Source of the DNA: Pseudomonadota bacterium
Lineage (GTDB): Bacteria; Myxococcota; Myxococcia; Myxococcales; Myxococcaceae
Assembly: GCA_023424585.1 (NCBI GenBank)
Contig: JAFADT010000265.1
Location: forward strand, 1 to 6,174
Direction of reading: 5' to 3'
Length of the DNA: 6,174 bases
Under the pieces are notes generated by a model. That model made no database searches. It saw only the letters and a list, made by a program, of their open reading frames with translations, and had not been told where the DNA came from. The position numbers and the translations under genes are program-made. Shown piece after piece: positions 1 to 6,016 of the stretch (position 1 is the first letter of the stretch; each line of letters begins with the position of its first letter).

Positions 1-1957
1 GCGCGGTGGCTTCGGGCCGGCCCTCGAAGTGCTCGCGCGCCCAGGCGAGCCAGGCCAGGCCCAGGGCTCGACGCGAGGGCACGGCGAGCAGCGCCTCCGC
101 TAGCTCCACGACCTGTCCAGGGGCTTCGGGCGTGAGGGTCTTCAGCTCCTCGACCGTGCGGGCCCTGGGCATCGCCTCGCCAGGCAACACGCGCGTGTCC
201 CCGGCCTCATGCGCGAGCCGGTACTCCAGGAAGGCCTGCTCGCGCCGGCCCAGGTGCAGCAGGGCCCGCGCGGCCACGCGGTGCGCGGGCGCGTCCAGGG
301 GCCGCAGGTACAGCGTGTGATTGACGAAGGCCAAGGCGTCCTTCGCGCCCGCCGCGCCGTTCGACACGGAGGCCATCGCCATCAACCGGTACAGCAGGTA
401 GTCCGCCGGGTGGACGTCGATGAGCGAGAGCCCCAGCGCGCGCACCTCCGCGCCCGGCGCCCGGGAGGCCACGCGCTCCGCCAGCAGGGCCTCCGCGTCC
501 GCCATCCGCCGCCGGCCCGGCACGAGCGCGACGAGCATCACCACCGTGAGCCCCGACGCCAGCACCAGCGCCGGACGGGCGGACAGCGCGCCCATCCTGG
601 GGCGATGCGCGGCCAAGCGCTCGGCTTCGCGGGGCCGGGCCACCGCGCCCAGCACCACCGCGACCGCGACCGCGCACGCGGGCAGCTCCAGGCTGAAGTC
701 GAAGAGGTTGTGCAGCGCCAGCGCCGCCACGCCGGACAGCGCCGCCAGCTCCACCGGCCCGTGGTCCTCGCGCCGCACGCGCTTCACGAAGGCCCAGCCG
801 CCCAGCCCCAGCAGCAGCAGCCCCGGCACGCCCCACTCCGCCGCCACCTGGAGCACCGCGTTCTCCGGGTGCGTGAAGGTGTTGGGGTTGGGCTCGGTCT
901 GGTAGCGCGGGAAGGCGGCCTCGAAGGCGCCGCGTCCCATGCCCAGCACCGGGAAGGCGCGGGCCGCGCGGGCCATCATCGGCCAGGGCTCCATCTTGCC
1001 GTGGCGCAGGGACTCCACGCCGTCCACGGTGCGCGCCTCCGCCCACAGCTGATCCGCCGCGAGGTACGCGCCCACCGACACCGTGGCCAGCAGCCCCAGC
1101 AGCACCGCCGCGCCCCGCCCCCACGCGGGCCTCGCGGGCGTGCGGGCCTCGCGCCGCTGCTTCATCAGCCACGCGGCGAGCAGCACCTGCCCGAAGACGA
1201 AGAACGCGATGCCCGCGCGCGACAGCGACAGCAGCACGCCCGCGCCGGAGACGAGCGCCGCCATCGCGAAGGGCCACGCGCGCGCGCGCGGCTGCTTCGA
1301 CAGCGCGAGCCCCACCGCCACCGTCGAGCACAGCCCGAGGAAGCCCGCCAGGTGGTTGGGGTTGCCGAACGGCGTCACCAGCGGCGGCCGCGCATGAACG
1401 TACGCCCGGAGCCCGAACAGCGTCTCCACGCCGAACAGCGCGTGCCCCAGCCCCACCGCCGCCACCGCCGCGCCCGTGAACGCCAGCGCCGAGAGCAGCC
1501 GCTGCCGCGACGCGCGCGCACGGCACACCTGCGCCGCCGCGACGAACGTCAGCAGGGAGGCCAGGTGCTTCGCCAGCTCACGCCAGGTGGCGGAGGGCTC
1601 CAGCGACACCGGGCGCCAGCCCGTGAGCCCCAGCGGCACGAGCACGTCCGCGCGCAGCGCCGCGGCCTCCGGGCTCACCCACGACAGCAGCCCCGGTGGC
1701 AGCGGCACGAGTTGCAGCGCGCACAGCACCACGCCCCCCACCAGCGGCGCGGCCAGGAGCGGCACGCGGAGGGTGTTCCCCTGGCGCCGGGCCCCGACGA
1801 CGGCCAGCAGCGCCGCGGCCCCGGACAGCAAGCCCAGCGGCCAGGACACCCAGCGCGCCGCGCCGCCGAGCGCCACCGGCCCCAGCAGCACCAATGCCGC
1901 GAGCGCCACTTCCGCGTAGACGGTGTACCGGGAGACGCGGTGGGAGCCAGGAGCCAT
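1..1957 (-). CDS. O-antigen ligase/polymerase family (Wzy_C type) membrane protein with C-terminal TPR-like region, partial at 3' end
   Basis: The frame stays open for 652 codons from ATG at 1957 to the window edge, so the C-terminus is missing. An in-frame TGA lies 7 codons upstream with no start codon between, so this is the most upstream possible start; no clear ribosome binding site precedes it. Many hydrophobic segments fill residues ~14-440. Family motifs are visible: FGNPNHLAGFLG (197-208), SLSRAG (244-249), GMGRGAFEAAF (339-349), HPENAVLQ with EWGVPG (363-379), and HNLFDFSLELP (416-426). This order is typical of O-antigen ligases and Wzy-type polymerases, inner-membrane enzymes that transfer or extend undecaprenyl-linked glycans at the periplasmic face. 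His363 sits where the family's conserved periplasmic-loop His is expected. After the last membrane segment (~465-480), residues ~484-590 look like helical TPR repeats, with a further helical stretch to the edge. Ligase versus polymerase cannot be decided from sequence. It is the first gene leftward of a divergent lipoprotein gene. Confidence 0.88.
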   Translation of the reverse strand, partial: MAPGSHRVSRYTVYAEVALAALVLLGPVALGGAARWVSWPLGLLSGAAALLAVVGARRQGNTLRVPLLAAPLVGGVVLCALQLVPLPPGLLSWVSPEAAALRADVLVPLGLTGWRPVSLEPSATWRELAKHLASLLTFVAAAQVCRARASRQRLLSALAFTGAAVAAVGLGHALFGVETLFGLRAYVHARPPLVTPFGNPNHLAGFLGLCSTVAVGLALSKQPRARAWPFAMAALVSGAGVLLSLSRAGIAFFVFGQVLLAAWLMKQRREARTPARPAWGRGAAVLLGLLATVSVGAYLAADQLWAEARTVDGVESLRHGKMEPWPMMARAARAFPVLGMGRGAFEAAFPRYQTEPNPNTFTHPENAVLQVAAEWGVPGLLLLGLGGWAFVKRVRREDHGPVELAALSGVAALALHNLFDFSLELPACAVAVAVVLGAVARPREAERLAAHRPRMGALSARPALVLASGLTVVMLVALVPGRRRMADAEALLAERVASRAPGAEVRALGLSLIDVHPADYLLYRLMAMASVSNGAAGAKDALAFVNHTLYLRPLDAPAHRVAARALLHLGRREQAFLEYRLAHEAGDTRVLPGEAMPRARTVEELKTLTPEAPGQVVELAEALLAVPSRRALGLAWLAWAREHFEGRPEATA

Positions 1958-2120
1958 GCGCGGCGCGGGAGTATGTCACGCTCCTCGTGGGCCTCCGCGG
2001 CCCGTCCCCCGGACGCCTGGACGCCTCCTCTCCGGGCACGGCCGTTCAGGACTCGAATGAACGCGACCCCGGGGACACCGCTTGCATCCGGGGAACCATC
2101 TGGCATCTTCGCCCGACCCC
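1958..2120. other. Intergenic region between divergent ligase and lipoprotein genes
   Basis: This 163-bp gap must hold the promoters of both divergent genes unless transcription enters from outside. I could not identify a convincing -35/-10 pair or a sigma-54 -24/-12 pair on either strand. The visible structure is a 6-bp inverted repeat at 2043-2063, listed separately, and a CCCCGGGG palindrome at 2067-2074. No open frame with good coding character crosses it. Confidence 0.6.
2043..2063. promoter_or_regulatory. Inverted repeat CGTTCA-N9-TGAACG, candidate operator
   Basis: Exact 6-bp arms separated by 9 bp lie 58 bp before the lipoprotein ATG and 86 bp before the ligase ATG, a suitable place for a shared operator. 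The left arm plus its flank (GTTCAGG) resembles the right half of the LexA site that I recall being described for Myxococcus xanthus, but the expected left-end CT is absent. This is a weak candidate and chance is possible. Confidence 0.25.
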
Positions 2121-2396
2121 ATGCGTCGCCTCCTCCTCACCGCCGCCGTCCTCTGCGCCTCCCTCTCCGGACTCACCGCGTGCAAGAGCGCCTGCCGCGA
2201 GCTGTCCGAGAAGCTCTGCGAGTGCGCCCTGAACTCGGTGGAGAAGCAGGCCTGCCAACAGACTGCCGCCGACAATGAGGGCCGCGTGGAGCCCACCGCC
2301 GAGGACGAGGCCGTCTGCGAGGCGAGGCTCGACGGCTGCGACTGCCGCGCCATCGAGACCGAGGAAGGCAAGAAGGCCTGCGGCCTCGCCCGCTGA
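2121..2396 (+). CDS. Small Cys-rich lipoprotein with duplicated Cys motif
   Basis: This encodes 91 residues. The N-terminus MRRLLLTAAVLCASLSGLTAC is a type II signal peptide: Arg pair, hydrophobic core, lipobox LTAC with Cys21 as the lipidated residue, so the protein should be membrane-anchored on the outside of the inner membrane or exported further. Lys follows at +2; I recall that Lys+2 was reported as enriched among extracellular-matrix lipoproteins of Myxococcus xanthus. The mature part is acidic and holds eight more Cys (25, 33, 35, 45, 66, 73, 75, 87), arranged as C-x7-C-x-C-x9-C and then C-x6-C-x-C-x11-C, which suggests internal duplication and disulfide bonding. I chose ATG 2121 because the signal peptide begins there. 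An in-frame TTG at 2082 has a GGGGA upstream but would add 13 non-signal residues. No ribosome binding site is evident before ATG 2121. It is the only plus-strand gene. Function unknown; I do not recognise a named family. Confidence 0.82.
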   Translation: MRRLLLTAAVLCASLSGLTACKSACRELSEKLCECALNSVEKQACQQTAADNEGRVEPTAEDEAVCEARLDGCDCRAIETEEGKKACGLAR

Positions 2397-2415
2397 GGGC
2401 GGGCGGTCGCGAGGC
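2383..2415. terminator. Candidate bidirectional stem-loop terminator between convergent genes
   Basis: An outer stem GCCTCG (2383-2388)/CGAGGC (2410-2415) encloses an inner stem CCCGC (2389-2393)/GCGGG (2399-2403) with a small loop and a 6-nt bulge on one side. It spans the lipoprotein stop codon and ends directly at the acyltransferase stop, filling the 19-bp convergent gap. There is no T-tract on either side, so it is not a canonical intrinsic terminator. It may still terminate or protect 3' ends in a GC-rich genome. Confidence 0.4.
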
Positions 2416-3606
2416 TCAGGCGCCTGGCGCCACTCGCGCCGAAGCCGCCTGCGCGGCCGTGCCCTCCACCCACGGCTGAAGCCCGCGCCGCACCCGCGTG
2501 CGCCACGGCGTCTCCACCCACCGGTGCACCGCCACCGACGCGGGCACCAGCAACACCAGCAGCGCCGCCAGGAAGCGCGTGGGCGACGACAGGTCCACGA
2601 AGCGCTGCATCCAGTGCACCAGCTCGCTGACCGGGTACTGCAACAGGTACAGCGCGTAGCTGGCCCCGCCCAGGTGCACCAGCCACGGCCGCGCCAGCAC
2701 CTGCCCCAGCGCCCCCCCGCCGCGCGCCAGCCCGTACACCAGCAGCCCTGACGCGGGCGCCAGCAGCGCGTTGTGCATCAGCGGATACGGAATCGACGCG
2801 CCCCGCGAGAAGCCAACCAGCAGCAGCGCCGCGCCCGCCAGCGCCATCACCGCGCCGGAGCGCCGGGGCGCCGCCGCCGCCGCCCGCTCCCGCACGAAGA
2901 CGAGCCCCAGCAGCACGCCCAGCAGGAACTCCGGCAGGCGCATCAGCGGATTGAACTTCACCACCGCCAGCCAGGTCCCGCCGAACGCCGCGTTCAACGT
3001 GCCCGGCCCGTCCGGCCGCAGCACCATGTAGAGCACCGGCGGCAGCAGCCCCAGCAGCCACACGCCCGCGAGGGCCGCCGCCATGCGCGCGCCCCGGAAG
3101 CGCTCCAGCCGCCCGGCCAGCGCGGGGAACACGGCGTAGAAGAACGCCTCCACCGACACGGACCAGGACGGCGGGTTCCAGTACAGCGCCAGCTTCGGCA
3201 CCCACGACTGGAGCAGCAGCAGCGTGGTGAGCCCCGCCGTGGTCAGCTTCGCCGCGGCCACCGGCACGGAGTTCGCCGCCAGCGAGCCCTGCGCCGTGGC
3301 CACCGCCGACAGCAGGAACATCAGGAGGAACACCGGATAGACGCGCGCCACGCGCGCGCTCCAGAAGGCCCGGGGTGGGGTCTGCATCCCGCCGGCCGCG
3401 TCCACGTAGTTGTACGCGAGCACGAAGCCGGACAGGAGGAAGAAGACCCCCACGGACGCGTAGCCGGAGGCCACCGCCTGCACCATCCACTCCGGCGCCA
3501 CGCCCTGGATGCACGGGGTGCCGAAGTGGAACAACACGACGTGCAGGGCCGCCAGGAAGCGCAGCCCTGTCAGCGCATCCAGCGAGCCTCCGGACCGCTG
3601 CTTCAT
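2416..3606 (-). CDS. Acyltransferase-3 family membrane O-acyltransferase
   Basis: This 396-residue polytopic protein has about ten hydrophobic segments, a normal length for the family (PF01757-like). Visible hallmarks are LRFLAALHVVLFH (15-27), giving the conserved R16-x10-H27 pair; VGVFFLLSGFVL (52-63); FWSARVARVYP (81-91); PSWSVSVEAFFY (146-157) with E153; NPLMRLPEFLLG (219-230); and HRWVETPWR (361-369) near the end. Known members move acetyl or other acyl groups across or at the inner membrane onto sugars of O-antigen, exopolysaccharide, Nod factor or peptidoglycan, so glycan O-acylation is the inferred role; acyl donor and acceptor cannot be read from sequence. The start ATG overlaps the ugd stop by four bases (ATGA, 3603-3606), so the two are almost certainly co-transcribed and translationally coupled. 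No strong ribosome binding site lies in the end of ugd. The gene runs tail-to-tail into the lipoprotein gene. Confidence 0.9.
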   Translation of the reverse strand: MKQRSGGSLDALTGLRFLAALHVVLFHFGTPCIQGVAPEWMVQAVASGYASVGVFFLLSGFVLAYNYVDAAGGMQTPPRAFWSARVARVYPVFLLMFLLSAVATAQGSLAANSVPVAAAKLTTAGLTTLLLLQSWVPKLALYWNPPSWSVSVEAFFYAVFPALAGRLERFRGARMAAALAGVWLLGLLPPVLYMVLRPDGPGTLNAAFGGTWLAVVKFNPLMRLPEFLLGVLLGLVFVRERAAAAAPRRSGAVMALAGAALLLVGFSRGASIPYPLMHNALLAPASGLLVYGLARGGGALGQVLARPWLVHLGGASYALYLLQYPVSELVHWMQRFVDLSSPTRFLAALLVLLVPASVAVHRWVETPWRTRVRRGLQPWVEGTAAQAASARVAPGA

Positions 3607-4901
3607 TTACGGCCGATGCCGAAGTAGGTGAAGCCCAGCTCCCGCATGCGCGCGGGCTGGAAGATGTTGCGGCCGTCGAACACGACCGGCGACTTCATCA
3701 GCTTCTTCATGCGGTCGAAGTCCGGGTGGCGGAACTCGTTCCACTCCGTCACCACGAACAGGCCGTCCACGCCCTCCAGCGCGTCGTAGGGCAGGTCCGC
3801 GTAGCGGATGCGGTCGCCGAAGACGCGCCTGGACGCGTGCGCGGCCACCGGGTCGTGCGCAATCACGGACGCGCCCTTGCCGATGAGCCCCTCGATGACC
3901 TCGATGGAGGGCGCCTCGCGCATGTCGTCCGTCTTCGGCTTGAACGCCAGGCCCCAGACGCCGAACTTCTTGCCCTCCAGCGACCCGTAGTGCTTCACGG
4001 CCTTGCTCACCAGCAGCTTCTTCTGCCGCTCGTTGGTGCGCTCCACCGCGCGCAGCAGGTCCAGCTCCAGGCCGTACTCCCGCGCCGTGGTGACGAGCGC
4101 CTTCACGTCCTTGGGGAAGCAGGAGCCGCCGTAGCCCACGCCCGGGAAGAGGAACGGGTAGCCGATGCGCTTGTCCGCGCCCAGGCCCTTGCGCACGAAG
4201 TCCACGTCCGCGCCCACCTTCTCGCAGAGCGCGGAGATGTCGTTCATGAAGGAGATGCGCGTGGCGAGCATCGCGTTGGCCGCGTACTTCGTCAGCTCCG
4301 CGGAGCGCGTGTCCATGAACAGGATGGGGTTCTCCGTGCGCACGAACGGCGCGTAGAGCTCTCCCATGATGGCCCGGGCCCGCTCGGTGTCCGCGCCGAT
4401 GACGACGCGGTCCGGCTTGAAGAAGTCATCCAGCGCGGCGCCCTCCTTGAGGAACTCCGGGTTGGAGACGACGTCGAACTCCACGTCCGTCACCTTCGCG
4501 ATGGCCTCGCGAACCTTGTCCGCGGTGCCCACCGGCACGGTGCTCTTGTCCACCACCACCGTGTACTGCTTCATCGCGCGGCCCACCGCCTGCGCCGCCG
4601 CGAGCACGTACTGGAGGTCCGCCTCGCCGCTCTCGCCTTCCGGCGTGCCCACGGCGATGAACACGGCCTGCGCGTTCTGCACGCCCTCGGCCAGGTTCGT
4701 GGTGAACGTGAGGCGCTTCTCCTTCACGTTCTTGCGGATGAGCTCCTCCAGGCCCGGCTCGTAGATGGGGATCTGTCCATCCTGGAGCATGCGGATCTTC
4801 CGCTCGTCGATGTCCACGCACGCGACGTCGTTGCCCGAGTCCGCGAAGCAGGTGCCCGCGACGAGTCCGACATAGCCCGATCCGATAATGGCAATGCGCA
4901 T
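3603..4901 (-). CDS. ugd: UDP-glucose 6-dehydrogenase
   Basis: This 432-residue cytosolic enzyme has the normal length for bacterial UDP-glucose/GDP-mannose dehydrogenases. It oxidises UDP-glucose to UDP-glucuronate with two NAD+. Residues 1-30 form the NAD-binding Rossmann start, with GSGYVG (7-12) and the acidic D30/D32 at the end of the second strand. Further signatures are VGTP (84-87), STVPVGT (120-126), NPEFLKEG (147-154), AELTKYAANA (201-210, with K205 and N209), GYGGSCFPKD (256-265, with catalytic Cys261, K264, D265), and FKPKTDDMRE in the C-terminal domain. All key catalytic residues are present. The pattern fits UDP-glucose better than GDP-mannose or UDP-ManNAc, though close relatives cannot be fully excluded. 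The start is fixed by the Rossmann motif. The upstream AGGA (4912-4915) is 10 nt from the ATG, a weak site lying in a structured leader. It is followed by the overlapping acyltransferase gene. The product supplies a uronic acid precursor for surface glycans. Confidence 0.96.
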   Translation of the reverse strand: MRIAIIGSGYVGLVAGTCFADSGNDVACVDIDERKIRMLQDGQIPIYEPGLEELIRKNVKEKRLTFTTNLAEGVQNAQAVFIAVGTPEGESGEADLQYVLAAAQAVGRAMKQYTVVVDKSTVPVGTADKVREAIAKVTDVEFDVVSNPEFLKEGAALDDFFKPDRVVIGADTERARAIMGELYAPFVRTENPILFMDTRSAELTKYAANAMLATRISFMNDISALCEKVGADVDFVRKGLGADKRIGYPFLFPGVGYGGSCFPKDVKALVTTAREYGLELDLLRAVERTNERQKKLLVSKAVKHYGSLEGKKFGVWGLAFKPKTDDMREAPSIEVIEGLIGKGASVIAHDPVAAHASRRVFGDRIRYADLPYDALEGVDGLFVVTEWNEFRHPDFDRMKKLMKSPVVFDGRNIFQPARMRELGFTYFGIGRK

Positions 4902-4968
4902 TCTTTCAGTGTCCTGGTTTCGACAGGTGGCGTCATGAACTCATACGCCGACCCGCGCACTGAAAGAA
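4901..4968 (-). promoter_or_regulatory. Structured ugd leader: 11-bp inverted repeat covering the start site
   Basis: On the minus strand, TTCTTTCAGTG (4968 to 4958) is the exact reverse complement of CACTGAAAGAA (4911 to 4901). The last base of the second arm is the A of the ugd ATG. The 46-nt interior can form two smaller hairpins: GGCGT/ACGCC with inner CAT/ATG (4929-4949), and CCTG/CAGG (4913-4927), which would hide the weak AGGA. The whole could fold as a three-way junction that blocks ugd translation. The relatively AT-rich arms stand out in this genome. It could instead be a protein-binding dyad. I do not recognise it as a known riboswitch class. Confidence 0.45.
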
Positions 4969-5005
4969 AGCCCGGGCGCGCAGGACGCCGAGCGGCCAGA
5001 CAGCC
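4969..5005. other. Remainder of the gap between the nucleotidyltransferase-like gene and ugd
   Basis: These 37 bp complete the 104-bp gap upstream of ugd. I see only GC-rich sequence with a GCCCGGGC palindrome (4970-4977) and no convincing promoter. A short stem GGCG/CGCC can form here, but it is too weak to call a terminator. Whether ugd has its own promoter or is read through from upstream is open. Confidence 0.4.
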
Positions 5006-5977
5006 TTATCGCCCCGTGAGGAGGCGGCGCAGTCGGTCCACACCCCGCAGGGCGGAGGAACGTCCGGGGGTGCTCACCGGACCCACCACGCCCCGGTCCA
5101 GCAGCTCGCGGGTCGCGCGGCGCAGCGGCGGCAGGGCGGCGGTGGCCTGCGCCTCCGCCTCCGGGAACAGCCGCGCCACGATGGAGAGCGACGTGTAGAG
5201 CGCGCGCTCCAGCCCGAACGCCTCCGCGCGCGCGAGGAGCGCCGGCACGTCCAGCGGGCGCGAGTACACGCCGCCCATCCAGGTGGCGCCGGTGACGAGC
5301 TCGCGCAGGTCCACGAACGACAGCCACGGCACGTCGTATCCGTGGTGGGCCTGGTCCAGCGCGGTGAGCAGCAGCACGTCCTCCAGCTCCGGGCGGAAGA
5401 CGGACTGGCCGTAGACCTTCATGGGGCGGGCGCGCTCGAAGATGCCGGCCAACTGCTCACGCCGGTTCGCGCCCAGCACGTCCGCGTAGAGGTGGATGGG
5501 GGTGCGGCCGTCGGACACGACGCGCACCGCGCCGCTGTTCGTCGTGTCCGGCTCCGGGACGAACTCGTGGTTGGACAGGTAGCCGGCGAAGCCGTCCACG
5601 TCCATGCGGCGCACCAGCACCTGGATGTCCAGCACGGGCCGGAAGCCCACGTGCGGATAGAGCGCCTCCGCGAAGGCCGCGCCGCCCAGGAGCAGCAGCT
5701 TGCGGCCCTCCAGCTGATCCACGATGCGCTTGAAGTGGACCAGCTTCATGACGTTGTCGTTCACGGAGCCGGTGTAGATGGACATCATCCGGTCGCGGGC
5801 CCACTCCGGCGCCTCGCCGCCGCCCATCCGGTACTCCAGGTTGTACGCCGCGAGCGGCGCCAGGCCCTGGGAGATGGCCCAGTCGACGTAGGCCTCCCAC
5901 GGCGCGCCCTTGAGCTTGCCGCGCGGCGGGTCGAAGGAGGACAGGACCCTGAACATGTCGAGGAGGCCAGGCGCCAT
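5006..5977 (-). CDS. NTP_transf_5-like (uncharacterised nucleotidyltransferase family) protein, active site partly degenerate
   Basis: This 323-residue soluble protein resembles the uncharacterised nucleotidyltransferase family (PF14907 type), which is common in polysaccharide, exosortase and RiPP gene clusters. Supporting motifs are LLLLGGAAFAEALYP (94-108), GFRPVLDIQVLV (111-122), PIHLYADVLG (160-169), and a C-terminal helix with LDQAHHGYDVPW (207-218) then DLREL (223-227). Family members normally read roughly LLKG and DIDLLV at the first two; here the Lys is Leu97 and the second Asp is Gln119, so metal-dependent nucleotidyl transfer may be lost or altered. Asp117 and Asp166 remain as candidate acids. 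The start ATG at 5977 has a good ribosome binding site, AAAGGTG, 7 nt upstream. It lies 39 nt after the preceding gene's stop and 104 nt before ugd, so co-transcription with either is plausible. Substrate unknown; the family assignment is from recognised motifs only. Confidence 0.72.
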   Translation of the reverse strand: MAPGLLDMFRVLSSFDPPRGKLKGAPWEAYVDWAISQGLAPLAAYNLEYRMGGGEAPEWARDRMMSIYTGSVNDNVMKLVHFKRIVDQLEGRKLLLLGGAAFAEALYPHVGFRPVLDIQVLVRRMDVDGFAGYLSNHEFVPEPDTTNSGAVRVVSDGRTPIHLYADVLGANRREQLAGIFERARPMKVYGQSVFRPELEDVLLLTALDQAHHGYDVPWLSFVDLRELVTGATWMGGVYSRPLDVPALLARAEAFGLERALYTSLSIVARLFPEAEAQATAALPPLRRATRELLDRGVVGPVSTPGRSSALRGVDRLRRLLTGR

Positions 5978-5984
5978 GGTGCGG

Positions 5985-5991
5985 CACCTTT
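5985..5991 (-). promoter_or_regulatory. Ribosome binding site of the nucleotidyltransferase-like gene
   Basis: AAAGGTG on the minus strand lies 7 nt before the ATG at 5977. It is one of the clearest Shine-Dalgarno sequences in the window and supports this start. Confidence 0.65.
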
Positions 5992-6016
5992 AATGGGCCG
6001 GACCCGCCCGCCGCAA

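Noticed and set aside
1277..1290. CG dinucleotide run of seven units inside the ligase gene, a possible slippage or phase-variation tract
   Set aside because: Short CG runs are common by composition here, the frame is intact across it, and similar shorter runs occur nearby, so there is no specific evidence of phase variation.
207..1526. Minus-strand open frame of 439 codons inside the ligase gene, and the similar one at 1578-2039
   Set aside because: Both are Gly/Ala/Arg-rich out-of-phase frames. The in-phase frame from 1957 encodes the recognisable membrane protein over the same bases. The second has a GTG after AGGAG, but its frame does not join the ligase frame.
2082..2120. Upstream TTG start for the lipoprotein with GGGGA in front
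   Set aside because: It would place 13 polar residues before a complete lipoprotein signal peptide that starts naturally at ATG 2121.
209..2278. Plus-strand open frame of 689 codons antisense to the ligase gene
   Set aside because: Its translation is a low-complexity run of Arg, Gln, His, Pro and Ala with no domain; it is the antisense shadow of a GC-rich gene whose minus-strand frame shows clear family motifs.
2417..2432. CAGGCGCCTG palindrome followed by a repeated GGCGCC
   Set aside because: It lies in the last codons of the acyltransferase gene, and such GC palindromes are frequent in this sequence. The 2383-2415 stem explains the gene junction better.
3375..5198. Plus-strand open frame of 607 codons antisense to ugd
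   Set aside because: It crosses the ugd gene, its leader and parts of both neighbours, with Leu/Arg/His/Val-biased composition and no motif. Long antisense frames are expected at this GC content.
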